In this document: piece after piece, positions 13,378-24,554 of the stretch | Numbering within the stretch: position 1 is the first letter of the stretch | Layout of the letters: the number at the start of each line of letters is the position of its first letter | Origin: Anadara kagoshimensis | Lineage: Eukaryota > Mollusca > Bivalvia > Arcoida > Arcidae | Reading direction: 5' to 3' | DNA: 64,000 nt | NCBI GenBank assembly: GCA_021292105.1 | Contig: CM037869.1 | Coordinates: 11,242,471-11,306,470 of the forward strand | Notes under the pieces: model-generated | Told to the model about the DNA's origin: nothing | The model's input: only the letters and a program-made list of their open reading frames with translations | Database searches by the model: none | Position numbers and translations under genes: made by a program

Positions 13378-13448
13378 TTACCTATAGCTGGCGACGGCTC
13401 AATATAAGTGAAATATTCTTGACTGGGACCTAAAACCCCATTCAATCA
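13378..13448 (+). mobile_element. SINE 3'-end fragment
   Basis: TTTACCTATAGCTGGCGACGG, then ATATAAGTGAAATATTCTTG and GACTGGGAC, match the SINE tail. The duplicated locus has a similar fragment at ~21,478-21,525, so the insertion predates the duplication. Confidence 0.8.
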
Positions 13449-13490
13449 AATGCAGTTGAGACCTGCAAAACTAACATCATAATGAAAGAA

Positions 13491-13840
13491 CAGACCACTG
13501 TGGTAGCTCAGTTGGTAGAGTGCTCGCTCCGTAAGTGAGAGGTCGTGGGTTCAAACCCCGGCCGGGTCTGACCCAAGACTTGAAAGTGGGTAGTGACTTC
13601 TTTCTCCAAGCATTCGGCATTATGAAAATAAAGTCACGGTTCTTTCGGATGGGAACTTAAAATAAACGAGGTCCCGTGTCACGGTGGGCTTGGCACGCTA
13701 AAGAACCCTGCTGTATAATGCCATCAGCGCAACACACAGGCAAAATTTCTGCACTTTCGCCTATAGCTGGCGACGTCTCGATATAAGTGAAATATTCTTG
13801 ACTGGGATGTTAAATACCATTACTACTACTACTATTATTA
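13491..13840 (+). mobile_element. tRNA-derived SINE, best-preserved copy in the window
   Basis: The tRNA-like head has an A box TAGCTCAGTTGG (13,504-13,515) and B box GGTTCAAACCC (13,548-13,558), the internal RNA polymerase III promoter elements. The complete body and 3' end GTCTCGATATAAGTGAAAT...TTGACTGGGATGTTAAATACCATT follow, then a short (ACT)n tail. It serves as the reference for the other copies. Mobilisation would need LINE machinery supplied in trans. Confidence 0.92.
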
Positions 13841-14260
13841 AAGAAGTTGCCTTTAAAGACCTTTACAGTCTGTGTACAAGATGAAACAAGATCATGGGGT
13901 GAAATAAGTATTAGATATACATTAATGTAATTCCTTTTAACCATGGATCTTCAAGAGATTGACAGGTGTAATTGGACCAATATCTTGTTTGGCTAGTATG
14001 GAGGTATATTGGTATGTTTTGCAGGTATTTAAGTATGTCGACAGTCTTGCAGATTCGTATCCAGACAGATCTCCTAGTAGCACAAATGTTTTGAATAACA
14101 CAAAGTAATTTCCACCAGCAGTAGTAACAAAGAGCTGAATAACATATTAACTTAAAGCCCCCACACCAGCTGTCTTTACCATCCAGGGCACATAGTTCAT
14201 ATGACTAATGTAGCCAATTTCTTTTATTAGGAATTGGATAGAGCAGGTGTTGAATTGGAC

Positions 14261-15475
14261 CAGGAATATTATTCAATCAGTATGGTCTCAATATGTGTGT
14301 TTTAGATTGCTGTTGGTCACCCCTTCTTTCATGTTGTAGTTTGTTCTTGGTGTCTGGTTTTTGGTCTTTTTTTGTGTTTAAATTTCAGTAACATTTGTCT
14401 TTTCCAGTTTGGCCCCATCACTTCTGATGGGGAATGAATCCAGAAATCTGAAGTGTTTTGAAATAAACTTAGAATAATTAAAGTAGAGACATAAAGCATT
14501 AACTACTGCTTGAGACAAGGAAAAGACCAGCAGTACACACCTTGAGACCAGACTAATTGATGAATTCTTACCAATCATTATGCACTCATATTACATGCAT
14601 TTAAACAAATAATTTTAAGAAAAATAAGTGAAAAAATCTAAGAATATATGTTTGTGCTCTGTTTAAATGATAAAATATTGGGACCAAATTACACATAGCC
14701 TCAAATAGACCTAATACATTGATGCCCCATGTCATGCCAGGCATGGCTTATTAAAGAACTCTCTGCACAATTTAGGATATGTCTTCCATGGTCTACTTAC
14801 ATGGTCAAATATTGAAGCTCTTAAAGAGGTCATATTGGAAGAATTTGCAGTTATAGGTCATCCTTATGACAGAACCAGGAATATTATTCAATCAGTATGG
14901 TCTCAATATGTGTGTTTAGATAGCTGTTGGTCACCCCTTCTTTCATGTTGTAGTTTGTTCTTGGTGTCTGATTTTTGGTCTTTTTTGTGTTTAAATTTCA
15001 GTAATGTTTGTCTTTTCCACAGTTTGGCCCCTGCACTTCTGATGGGGAATGGGTCCAGAAATCTGAAGTGTTTTGAAATAAACTTGGAATAATTAAAGTA
15101 GAGACATAAAGCATTAACTACTGCTTGAGACAAGGAAAAGACCAGCAGTACACACCTTGAGACCAGACTAATTGATGAATTCTTACCAATCATTATGCAC
15201 TCATGTTACATGCATTTAAACAAATAATTTTAAGAAAAATAAGTGAAATAATCTAAGAATATATGTTTGTGCTCTGTTTAAATGATCAAATATTGGGACC
15301 AAATTACACATAGCCTCAAATAGACCTAGTAAATTGATGCCCGATGTCGTGTCAGGCATGGCTTATTAAAGAACCCTCTCTGCACAATTTAGGATATGTC
15401 TTACATGGTCAAATATTGAGGCTCTTAAAGAGTTCATATTGGGACAATTTGCAGTTAAAGATCATCCTTATGCCA
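14261..15475 (+). repeat. 615-bp direct tandem duplication (two copies)
   Basis: CAGGAATATTATTCAATCAG starts at 14,261 and again at 14,876. The two copies align closely over about 600 bp. Each contains CACTTCTGATGGGGAATG...CAGAAAT..AAGTG, which keeps the stem I pairing and part of the core of a hammerhead ribozyme but has lost the cleavage site. A third, more diverged copy flanks the SINE at 11.8-12.2 kb. Confidence 0.92.
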
Positions 15476-15679
15476 CACGACTGCTGCTAGGTGGTTGATA
15501 TTTGATTTTATATAAAAATACTTGAGATCAAATCTACTGTTTGTCATTAGTTCAAAGTTGGTGGATTTATATTATAACCAATGATCCCATGATAATATTT
15601 TCTGTCTTGCTATTCTGTTCATTTGCTTTGATGAGTTAATATTGATATTTAGGAAAGGAATTTATTTTTGTATTTCTAG

Positions 15680-15924
15680 AAAAAAATCCAACAATGCCAT
15701 GGAACCATGTAATACCTGTCCTAAGTGAGGAACAAAGTTACAATTTAGAAAGAGAAGAGGATAAGAAACTAATGTGTGGACATTATACAACTTCACAGAA
15801 TTCAACAATCTTGAAATTGACTCACAAATCCAAATTAAATGTGAAAAAAACATTTTATAAATACAGGAGATTTATAGACAGTTATGCCATTCAAAATCAT
15901 GAATCTATTCAACATAAGTTATAG
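15680..15924 (+). CDS. Possible terminal coding exon of an unrecognised gene
   Basis: A pyrimidine-rich stretch ending TTTTTGTATTTCTAG forms a good 3' splice site. The frame then runs open through KKNPTMPWNHVIPVLSEEQS to a stop at 15,922-15,924, about 80 residues. The end is lysine/tyrosine-rich (KSKLNVKKTFYKYRRF). I do not recognise it. The nearest candidate polyadenylation signal is AATAAA at about 17,278, implying a long 3' UTR. It may belong to a plus-strand gene whose other exons contributed the exon-like segments in the upstream array, but no splice link can be shown. A chance ORF in AT-rich DNA cannot be excluded. Confidence 0.35.
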
Positions 15925-17630
15925 CCGTACAGATCTACCAGGAAACAATGTGAACTTTCCCCAGGGAAGCGAGGCTTGGTGCTCTGGAAGAGTAAGCACC
16001 TCCTGTTAAGCGATCCAACACCTATGAGACTTTAAATACATCTAGATTCTAGATATTTACATTACCGGTATACATTTATTATTACAGTAGATAAGATAAT
16101 GTTCATTTGCTTGGGATATTAAAAATTACAATGACCAAGTTGTCAAAAAAAACGTGCAGTGATTTTGTTACAATTTATTAAAAACCTACCTTCTGCCTTT
16201 TGAATTGAGAAAATTTGAAGTTCTGAAACGCAGAAAACTGTTTAATGACATGTATGCAATAGCTTAGGGTTTTAAAAGATGTTATATTCTGACAATATCT
16301 TACATTTTTTGTGAACAATATCTTAACATTTTGTTGGTAAAGACAACTACATTTAATTTGCTAGTTTATCACTGTTGTTTTGGAAATATTTGTAGTCAAA
16401 TTGGGAAATTTTAGTCATTTTTCCAAGGGGAAACCTTTTATTCATTAGTACATTTAAGCAAACAAAATCACTGTAATGTGTCATATTGGTGTAACTTTGA
16501 TTACTAAAACATTAATTTTTGAATTTTTGTGTGTTTATAATGCAAAGTAATTATTTTGTTTTTAGTCATTCTTGAACATCAAGATATCAGTAAGATTGTC
16601 ATGACAACATATGTATCATATTGTTTTTATATTTTTTGCGACCAGAGTTTTTTAATGGAAATAAGGGAGACCATATTTAGAACTTTCATTTTTTAAACCA
16701 TATCTAATGTCTAATGATTAGGTAAATGCACTTCAATGTGTAAATTTTGCCAGAATGTTGTCAATAGTGTAATTAAAAAGCTAAACAAATATCAGAACAT
16801 ATTTTATAAGTGTAAGTTTAAAGAATTTTCTTTAAATATATTAGACTAAGAAAATCAGTATCCTTAAATACAAGTGCAATTATTAGGGTCAATGAATGAA
16901 AATGACTTGTATTCACTTTAAAACTGGCTGGTGCATTTAAAAACCTATTTATCCACTCATTAAATGCAATCAATTAAGATGATGGAAAATACAAAATAAT
17001 TCAAAAATATAGGAGAATTGTTGAATGGAGGGTTTTGTCTGAAATAGCTGAAAAATTGTTGATGCAACATATAACATCATGCAACAAACAATCATTTGAA
17101 ATTGGGTACTTTATAGCCATTCTGGGAAATATTGCCTGCTTCAGCCTTGATGCCTTGGATATTTTTTTTTCAAAATTTATTCTGTTTTGTTTGCAGTTGT
17201 GAAAAATAATGTCAATTTGACTAAACAAATGTCCACACTAAAAAACGTTGCTACTTCATTTAATTTTATGATTTTTCAATAAAAAAATTCAAGATATTAA
17301 AAAATGTTTCTATAGGATAAAGTTTTCTTTCATTACCTTCAAACGCCTGACCTCATTTTCCAGGATGTTTTGTTTTCAAACTACAGACCAAAATCATTAC
17401 AATGAACTATGAGAAATATCTGGGCTTATTTATCCAGGATTTTTCTCAAATAATTTAACTACAGACCAAATAGAAAGACATAACTATTCAGTAGAACCCC
17501 TTATGAGGCCCCCCTTTCAGATTTTTTTGTAGAAAGGGTGTCCACATAAAGAAGGGCAACTGAAGTATTTTTGCCATACATACATTTCTCTGGTAGTAGA
17601 AGTGGACCCTGTTTAAAAGGAGGAACTTCT
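15925..17630. other. No gene seen
   Basis: AT-rich non-coding sequence. The part from ~16,340 to 16,480 (CAAATTGGGAAATTTTAGTC, AAACAAAATCACTG) has a diverged direct copy at ~35,640-35,800, so it is an old dispersed repeat. A one-sided MITE-like end (CAGTAGAACCCCTTATGAGG) occurs near 17,491. Confidence 0.5.
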
Positions 17631-18545
17631 ACTGACCATTTTAATATTCCAGTACTAGTATATATTTTTAACTGTCTATTTGAGACAGTTAATCCAATTC
17701 TGACAAACTGCAGTCACATGGTTATACCATACACATCAATCTGGTTACTTCAAAATTTCATTTAAAATAGTGTATTTGTACACTATCAAATTTGTCCTTT
17801 TTCTTATTTTTTTTAAATTCTAGTGACCAGGTGTTATGGTTGACCTTACACAGATCTCTGGTCTGCTGAAGTCTGAGTATTCACTAATGTTGAGCTTGTT
17901 TCAGTTGACCATATAACATCTTTCTTCAATGTGATATTCTGGTACTGGTTTATTCTTGTACACACCTAATTTTGGTCTGTTGGAATGGTACTCAAACAAA
18001 GTTGTAATATTGAGCCGTTTCTGCTGACCATATAGCGTCTTTAATTTGTTCTAGAACTGGAATATACCTAACTGTCTCTATTGAGGAGGCAGAAAAATCG
18101 ATTTCTGACAAATTGCAAATTGCAATTTCGCGGGTTAATCATGCGCAGTAAAACTGGTCCGCTCCTGAATTCAGTTAAGATTTGGTATAGCTGTGTGTCA
18201 GATGGGACCAGGTAGGGTGTTTTATTTGCTATTCCGGATCTGGATGTTGTAATCTAGGCTTGGAATATACTTAACTGTCTCTGTTGAGGCAAGTTTATCA
18301 AAATTGAGTTTCCCTACATGGTTAACCATTTAATTTAAGGTCTACTGGAAAACCATTTTTCTAAAAGTAATTATAGATATATTTTCTGTAAAGGTATTAA
18401 AAATTACCTATATAATGGTTTCAGTGGACAAACTTTTATGATATTCCAGTCTTGGAACATTATTGACTGTCTCTATTGAGGCTTGTCATTCAAATTCTAA
18501 CAATTGCAGTCACTAGGTTAATGATGCACACATGCACTCACAAAC
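17630..18545 (+). repeat. Diverged tandem repeat (about four copies of ~200-400 bp)
   Basis: The phrase GGAATATACCTAACTGTCTCTATTGAGG recurs in variants near 17,650, 18,057, 18,258 and 18,455. Each is followed by a related AATTCTGACAA...TGCAGTCAC..GGTTA segment. Copies are strongly diverged and spacing is irregular. Confidence 0.55.
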
Positions 18546-18586
18546 ATCAATGGTCTGTATAAGATTTTTAACACACCAAAACACAT

Positions 18587-18616
18587 GCACACACACACAC
18601 ACACACACACACACAA
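18587..18616. repeat. (CA)n microsatellite
   Basis: An uninterrupted CA run of about 14 units. It could adopt Z-DNA. No function is implied. Confidence 0.95.
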
Positions 18617-19074
18617 CGAAATAAATGCACTAACTACCATAACATTACCATTAGATTCATTTTATTTGAGTTATTATTTGTACTTATACAAAAAACGTCT
18701 TATAAAGCCATCAATTTCCTATCCATAATTTCTGTAAAGTTTGTTATACTTTACTAGGTTATTTCCTTGATTTTTTGGCCACTGGTTAGCCCCTTCCATA
18801 ATTTGTTTTTGTTAAGATACATGTACACACTTACGTTAAGAGCATGCTCTTATTTATGTTTACTCCTAGAATAAAAACAGCTTCCTGATCTGATGGTCAT
18901 TTCATTTTCAAAATTATTTTTGTTCATTTGATCAAAATTATCTAGTTGAACAAATTTCAGATTCATAAGTAGTGTAATAGTAAAGTGTATAAAAGGTTGG
19001 TTATAAAGGCAGGCAATATATCACCAGTGTGCATAAGATTTGCAAGAATTTGGCTTTAAGAAATAAAAATCTTG

Positions 19075-19172
19075 TCCCTTAGAAGATCTCACTGTATGTA
19101 TGAGGTTTTGGGTTTGAACCTTGACTTGGTCTCACCAAGACTTAAAAATAAGTAGTGAGGGGGTGGGGGGTG
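19075..19172 (+). mobile_element. SINE 5' fragment, degraded
   Basis: The B-box relic GGGTTTGAACCTTGACTTGG is followed by the shared GACTTAAAAATAAGTAGTGA segment. Only the head and start of the body are recognisable. Confidence 0.55.
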
Positions 19173-20690
19173 TCAATTTTTTTGTAAGTATTAAGAATAT
19201 ATTTTGGCATTTATTTAGGTATATTTCAGTAAATTTCATGATTTAGATGTTCAAATTGATTATTAAAACATTTTTGTAAAAAATGTATTTTAAAAAAAAT
19301 ATTATAACTTTAACAAAGTATTTTTTCAAGGCTTTCAGAATAAAGAAGATACAATTGTTTTTACCAAACACAAATGCACTGGTCCATGTACAATCTGAAA
19401 ACTGACAAATGAATTCAAGCATGTAAACTTGCACTTTGAAAGTGAGGCTGGATGCTCTGGAGAGCAGTATCCTATCTAGCTAGCTACAGTGATTGTAAAA
19501 CTACATATCAGAATTCTGAAAATCTAAATATTAATAATTTTTGTAGACATCCCAATTTTCTGGTGCTACTGGCCTATAGTTATAAATTGGAACATTGTAA
19601 TACAATTACCATAGTTACCGTTTTAAATGCATTGAACACAGTTCCCGTTTTAAATGCATTGAACACAGTTCCACCACTGTTGTATAATTTTAAAATAAGT
19701 ATTGAATGAGATTTCTAGGTGAAATGCATATTCAAATTTATTAATGAAGTATTTTTTCAGATTTAATGCTCACAAACTGGTACTAATATTTTTTTTCATG
19801 TTTTTCTCCTTCTTTCGGATAAAATAGATTTTTATATCGGACTCATAAAATATTATTAAACAAGTAAACAGGATTTTTTTTAATTTTTTAATCTTATTAA
19901 TAAGTAGAAACTTTATGATATTTTCGCAATATGGTGGTCTCCCTTGTTTCACAATAAGTTTGCTTCATAATATAGTTTTAAACTTTGTTTAACAAAGTAA
20001 AATATTTATATGTACCAATTTGTTACATAATTTTTCAATTTATTGATGTAATATTTGTGGTTTTGACAATATAACACATGGTGATGTGTTTATTTTTTAT
20101 TCTTATACATTTCCATGGTCCCATTATGTTCCTTATAAGAAAGCAAATGTTATTATCACATATCTTTTATACTCGTATAACTGTACGCACTGTTACATAC
20201 ATCAATTGAATATGATTAAATTGTCAAATTTAAAATTAAATCTAAATTTCATTTATATTCTCCCAAAAATTCTGTCTAAATGATGGATGACTGATCTTTG
20301 ATCATGTTGAACTGCAATAACGATCAGACCGTATGGTGAAAACAAAATGGTGGATTTAAACACGTATTTACAGTTTTGATCAAAATAATGTATTTGACCC
20401 AATATAACAAATTTCTTTTATTTATAATTTATCATTAAACGGATGTATTTATGCCATTCATAATTTTATATAGTCCATAAACATGTATATTATAAAATAT
20501 GTAATGATAAATATCTGGTAATGACATTCCCTAAGAAGAAACATCAGTGCTAGGAAACTTTTGCTGTTTTGATTTTCACAACTGTTCATGACAAGAAATT
20601 TTCATGTGTTTGCGGTACAAAAATCGCCATGAAAATTGCAAATGTGTTTTCTTGTATATGTGCACACATATTTGATACAACTATCTTATT
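19173..20690. other. No gene seen
   Basis: Very AT-rich. A 25-bp phrase (GTTTTAAATGCATTGAACACA) is repeated twice in tandem at ~19,620-19,670. No exon-like segment or structured RNA was noticed. Confidence 0.5.
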
Positions 20691-20691
20691 T

Positions 20692-20880
20692 TATATATAT
20701 ATTTAATTACATATTATACTAGTTTTAATTTTACAGCACTAAACGGCTGTTTTGGAATACAATTCCTCATCAGTAGTGCTTGGACCAAAATTATGAAACC
20801 AAAATTTAGATATGTTATAATGTTAGACATGAAATATTTGAGACCAGTTATAATGGTAAGCATTGCAAGATAAAGACCTA
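20692..20880 (-). mobile_element. Hammerhead-bearing repeat, inverted copy with mutated ribozyme
   Basis: The complement of this segment matches 24,000-24,300. The ribozyme region (20,735-20,780, minus) keeps 7-bp stem I (AGCACTA/TAGTGCT), CTGATGA and stem II GGAA/TTCC. The essential GAAA box reads AAAA and the cleavage triplet reads GTT, so self-cleavage is probably lost. Its left neighbour (GGACCAAAATTATGAAACC) is shared with the 12.65-kb copy. Confidence 0.75.
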
Positions 20881-21530
20881 TCCTCCCTCTCCCACTAAAC
20901 ATACCCACCCCACCTAAGGAAGTGCCTGCTTGGGTTAATCAATCAATGGCATACTACCTACCTTAGTTTTGACTCTGAACATACAAGGTTTGACTCCTGA
21001 TCTTGCCATCCTAGGAAATTCAAGGAAGCTAAAGTACTCTAAACCAGTGAGCATAGTTCTTGTTGATGAGCTTAAGACTAATGACTCTTCTTCACAAGAT
21101 TGTTTCAGACCTCAACGTGATTTTAAATCATCTTCATGGAGTAGAGGACCTTGTAGTTCCGTGAAAGTGCCTGTTAAACCATCCAGTTGCCATTAGGGAG
21201 TACATGTTCTTCATGGAAAGTGCCTGTGGAGCCTGTGATGTCAGGGAGTAGTGGACCTGCAAGTCGCCTTGAAAGTTCCGGAAAATCAAAATCATCAAAG
21301 GGAAAGAACGAGATTGTGGAGAGTTTGAGTAAACAACCTGGAGTGGATAAGTACCACCGTCATCTTCAGAGGACTCCCGATTTCAAGCATATCCCAACCA
21401 ACTGATCATTTAAGTATTTTTGTCTTCAACATTCTGATTGTAGCATTACTACTAAGTTACAAAATTTCTGTACCTTTGCCTATAGCTGTAATGTCTCGAT
21501 ATAAGTGAAATATTCTTGACAGGGAGGTCA
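20755..21530 (+). repeat. Segmental duplication copy 2 (partner 12,640-13,448)
   Basis: It shares order and long identical runs with copy 1, including the flanking SINE-tail fragment at ~21,478-21,525. It differs by a short insertion (CCTCCCTCTCCCACTAAAC) near 20,881. Confidence 0.85.
20969..21404 (+). pseudogene. Serine/lysine-rich coding-like segment, two frames
   Basis: From 20,969 the frame reads LTPDLAILGNSRKLKYSKPV through SSVKVPVKPSS to a stop at ~21,194. One base out of frame it resumes with GSTCSSWKVPVEPVMSGSSG, continues SGKSKSSKGKNEIVESLSK and ends HIPTN-stop at 21,403. Phrases repeat on both sides of the break (KVPVKP/KVPVEP, SRGPCSS/GSSGPAS), so it was an internally repetitive protein. 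The break is shared with copy 1 at 12.9-13.25 kb, so it predates the duplication. I do not recognise the family. Confidence 0.45.
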
Positions 21531-21664
21531 ATTATTGAGGAATTGGATTGAGAATCTGGGTATAGTGTTTAAAAAATTGGTAGATTTATCTCCATCAATT
21601 CTTCAGTTAAGTTTGGCGGTATAAAAGGACCTGGCTGAAATTAAAGGATTTAATTTTTTAGACT

Positions 21665-21803
21665 TAAGAAATAGCTAGCATGGCCATAAGAGAGGTGGGA
21701 AAGATATGGATAAGAAATAGCTAGCATGGCCATAAGAGAGGTGGCAAAGATATGGATACGAAATAGCTAGCATGGCCATAAGAGAGGTGGCAAAGATATG
21801 GAT
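21665..21803 (+). repeat. 46-bp tandem repeat, three copies
   Basis: AGAAATAGCTAGCATGGCCA...GGTGGCAAAGATATGGAT is repeated three times with one or two changes. Confidence 0.95.
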
Positions 21804-22600
21804 GGCAAAAAAAATCATAATACAAGTACATGTTATTTTGGATTAAATAATGGCAATGGTACCATTACTAACTGCATGCCACTACACTAACAGCACACAG
21901 TAACATGTCTGAATGCTAATTATTGTGTTCAGGTTAGATCCTGCATACAGTAACATGTCCAGTTTTAATCTGGTCCCAGTTACACAATCATTCCTTAACT
22001 AAAATATTGCAAAAATCAATTATTGATAATTTTTTAAAATTTTGTAAGATATTCTGGAATTGAAGATGTCATTATGAAGACCACTTCAAGCTTTTCCAAA
22101 ATATTTATAGTACCGTAGGTTAAAAAAGAATTGCTAAATTCAAGTTAAGGAAAATTGTTTTGACACAGAAATCTCAACTTGAGGGATGAGATGCTTTATT
22201 AACCAGACCAAGGCTTGCCGAAGTCTGGAAAAAAAAGAATCTTATTCCAAAGGTTGAAATTTCTGAATTCACTACAAAGCATGGGTCGAGTTTTTTTTTC
22301 TCAATCAAATATTTTCCTGTTTTTTGAAAGGTTTTATGGTAAAAATTATCCTAAACTATGCAAAAAAGTAACATTGTTTGCATTTGCAACCAATGAGATT
22401 TAAATTACTTAGGTCACAATCAAAATTATATTGTGACATTATAGCACTTGTAGCTTGTCTTTACACATTGTCTTGTATATTTTGGTAGAAATGATTGTGA
22501 ATCAGGCCTTTTCCCCTGATGTAATACACTGCACTTTCCTACCCTGTAACTAATGTGCCATTATTTGATCATTCTGATAACGGTATGCTTTTTGATATAA
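21804..22600. other. No gene seen
   Basis: Non-coding sequence with imperfect repeats of CAGTAACATGTC (~21,899 and 21,949). No recognisable exon. Confidence 0.45.
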
Positions 22601-22609
22601 GAAATTGAA

Positions 22610-22690
22610 TTTGAAAGAAGTTCATGATATCGAGGTTTCTGAATCCAGTTCATCATTAGTAATGTTAGGGACTTTATCAGATGACCAGTG
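22610..22690 (-). other. Decayed hammerhead-like motif
   Basis: On the minus strand CTAATGATGAACTGGATTCA is followed by GAAACCTCGAT. Stem II (TGAA/TTCA) and the GAAA box remain, but CUGAUGA reads CTAATGA and there is no clear cleavage triplet. A related fragment is at ~23,057-23,090. Confidence 0.4.
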
Positions 22691-22937
22691 GAAATTCCAA
22701 GTGGCCAGGCAACCTTTTCTTCCAAATGAAGGAAATTAAGGCATCTGCCTGAAATGGTAGCATTATCATGAAAATTCTGTAACACAGAAATAATATCTGT
22801 TCTCTGGTCACAAAAGTTTAAATTTAAATTGGACAAGCTGGCCACCATTTACAAATTTTAGGTTGCCAGACACATTTCCAAGTCGATTTGGCCACCATTT
22901 TAGTTGACAAAATTGAGACTGCTTATGCCAACTGCTT

Positions 22938-23054
22938 GGTGAAAGATCAGTCACTACCCACTTTAAGGTCTTGGGTCAGACTCGGTCGGTGTTCGAACCA
23001 ATGACCCCCCACTTACAGAGAAAGCACTCTACTAACTGAGCTACTGCAATGGTC
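22938..23054 (-). mobile_element. SINE 5' part (tRNA-like head), minus strand
   Basis: The complement reads TAGTAGAGTGCTTTCTCTGT, then GGTTCGAACACC and GACCTTAAAGTGGGTAGTGA, matching head and early body. The rest of the element is missing. Confidence 0.8.
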
Positions 23055-23253
23055 AAATTCCCCATTAGTAATGCTAGAATCTGAATATTGAAGACAAAAT
23101 ACTTAAATGATCAATGAGTTGGAATAGTGTTTGAAGCAATGGCTGGATAGTTTGCATTGAAGTTACTGCAGCAGTGACCCCATTTAAGAAAACCAGCAGC
23201 TACAACTTTGAAGGAATAAAATGCAACAAACATTGGAGTGGGTGTAGAAAATA

Positions 23254-23365
23254 TGTAGGTATAATGTTATTAATGTGTAAAACTTCAGCTTCCTTGCTAA
23301 AGGATCCCCTTTATGTAGGTATAATGTTATAAATGTGTAAAACTTCAGCTTCCTTGCTAAATGAT
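23254..23365 (+). repeat. ~56-bp direct duplication
   Basis: ATGTAGGTATAATGTTAT followed by AATGTGTAAAACTTCAGC and TTCCTTGCTAAA occurs twice back to back. The second copy runs straight into a 5'-truncated SINE. Confidence 0.9.
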
Positions 23366-23368
23366 CCT

Positions 23369-23640
23369 GGCCGGGTCTGACCCAAGACTTGAAAGTGGGT
23401 AGTGACTGTTCTTACGCCAAGCACTCGGCATTAGGAAATGGAAGTCACGGTTCTTTCGGATGGGAACTTAAAATAAATGAGGTCCTGTGTCACAGTGGGC
23501 TTGGCACGCTAAAGAACCCTGTTGTATAATGCCATCAGCACAACACGCAGGCAAAATTTCTGCACCTTCGCCTATAGCTGGCGACATCTAGATATAAGTG
23601 AAATATTCTTGACTGTGATGTTAAACACCATTACTCAACT
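23369..23640 (+). mobile_element. SINE, 5'-truncated (tRNA head missing)
   Basis: It starts GGCCGGGTCTGACCCAAGAC, immediately after where the B box would be, and continues through the full body to TTAAACACCATTACTCAACT. TCCTTGCTAAA brackets both ends (~23,353 and ~23,641), which may be a target-site duplication. Confidence 0.88.
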
Positions 23641-23999
23641 CCTTGCTAAAGGTTGGTAGTTTTCTGTAGGCACTCCAGTTTCCTTCACCATCCCAGACTT
23701 AAGCACTTAATCATGAAAATAAATAAGATTTAAAATTTGCCAGATTTAAGAAATGATTTTAAAACTGGGGCCTCGATTCTTAAAATTCTTCGAAAAACTA
23801 AGCTATGCCTTGGGTGGATTAGATAACATACATTTGGTCCTTTTATTTAATTTCTCATACCAAAATATTTTGTTTGCCATAATTTTGATGTCGGAGCAAT
23901 ATTGCTGTGTGCTGCAAAATTAAAACATGTTTAGTAATACATGTAATATGTGATAATGCACATTGTAGGTGTGAATAAAATGATGTTGGATTTAACAGA

Positions 24000-24300
24000 T
24001 GGATTGTTATCTTGCAATACTTACCATTACAAGAACAGTTTAAATAATAATAATTCCGTATTATTGTCAGAAATATACTATCATTGTCTAAATTTCCTGC
24101 AAGTTAAAATTTGAAATTTCTCAAAAACCTAAGGTCTATTTTGGTCCTTTGAGTAGCTTTTCAACATCTTCAAAATAATTTTGGTTTCATAACTTTGGTC
24201 CAAGCACTACTGATGAGGAATTGTATTCCGAAATGGCCGTCTAGTGCTGTAAAATTAAAACTGGTATAATATGTAATTAAATATATTTACAGTACATGAT
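24000..24300 (+). mobile_element. Retrozyme/Penelope-type hammerhead repeat
   Basis: A roughly 300-bp segment with an inverted relative at 20,692-20,880 (shared CTTGCAATACTTACCATTAC, TTTTGGTTTCATAA, TAATATGTAATTAAATATA). It has no ORF. Known families that carry this type I hammerhead in animals are small non-autonomous retrozymes and Penelope-like elements. Assignment to either is inference from the ribozyme alone. Confidence 0.6.
24203..24248 (+). ncRNA. Type I hammerhead self-cleaving ribozyme
   Basis: All invariant parts are present in order. Stem I 5' strand AGCACTA is at 24,203-24,209, box CTGATGA at 24,210-24,216, and stem II GGAA/TTCC with loop TTGTA at 24,217-24,229. GAAA is at 24,230-24,233. 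A short stem III (A-T, T.G, G-C) with a 2-nt GC loop leads to cleavage triplet GTC at 24,239-24,241, and stem I 3' strand TAGTGCT is at 24,242-24,248. Predicted cleavage is 3' of C24241. The very short stem III is typical of retrotransposon-borne hammerheads, which often work as dimers or with loop-loop contacts. The wobble in stem III is the only weakness. Confidence 0.82.
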
Positions 24301-24554
24301 TAAGTAGAATTGAAGGTATGATATTAGAATTTATTTGTTATGAAGAAATCATTTTAACAAATACAGTTTACTCATTGCAGTATAATGTTTATTGCATTGA
24401 AATATATATCATTTCTTTGTTTCCTGAAAAAAATTATTTTTATTTGTTTTTTTTAATTATCAGTTTTACCCATTTTATTCTGATTTAACTAAAAAATTAT
24501 GTCAGTGATGAGCTCTTGTATTATTATACAACAATTGACAGGATGTATTGTGAA

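Noticed and set aside
13500..13575. Functional tRNA gene
   Set aside because: A and B boxes are present, but the sequence continues into a SINE body, cloverleaf pairing is poor, and many copies share the body.
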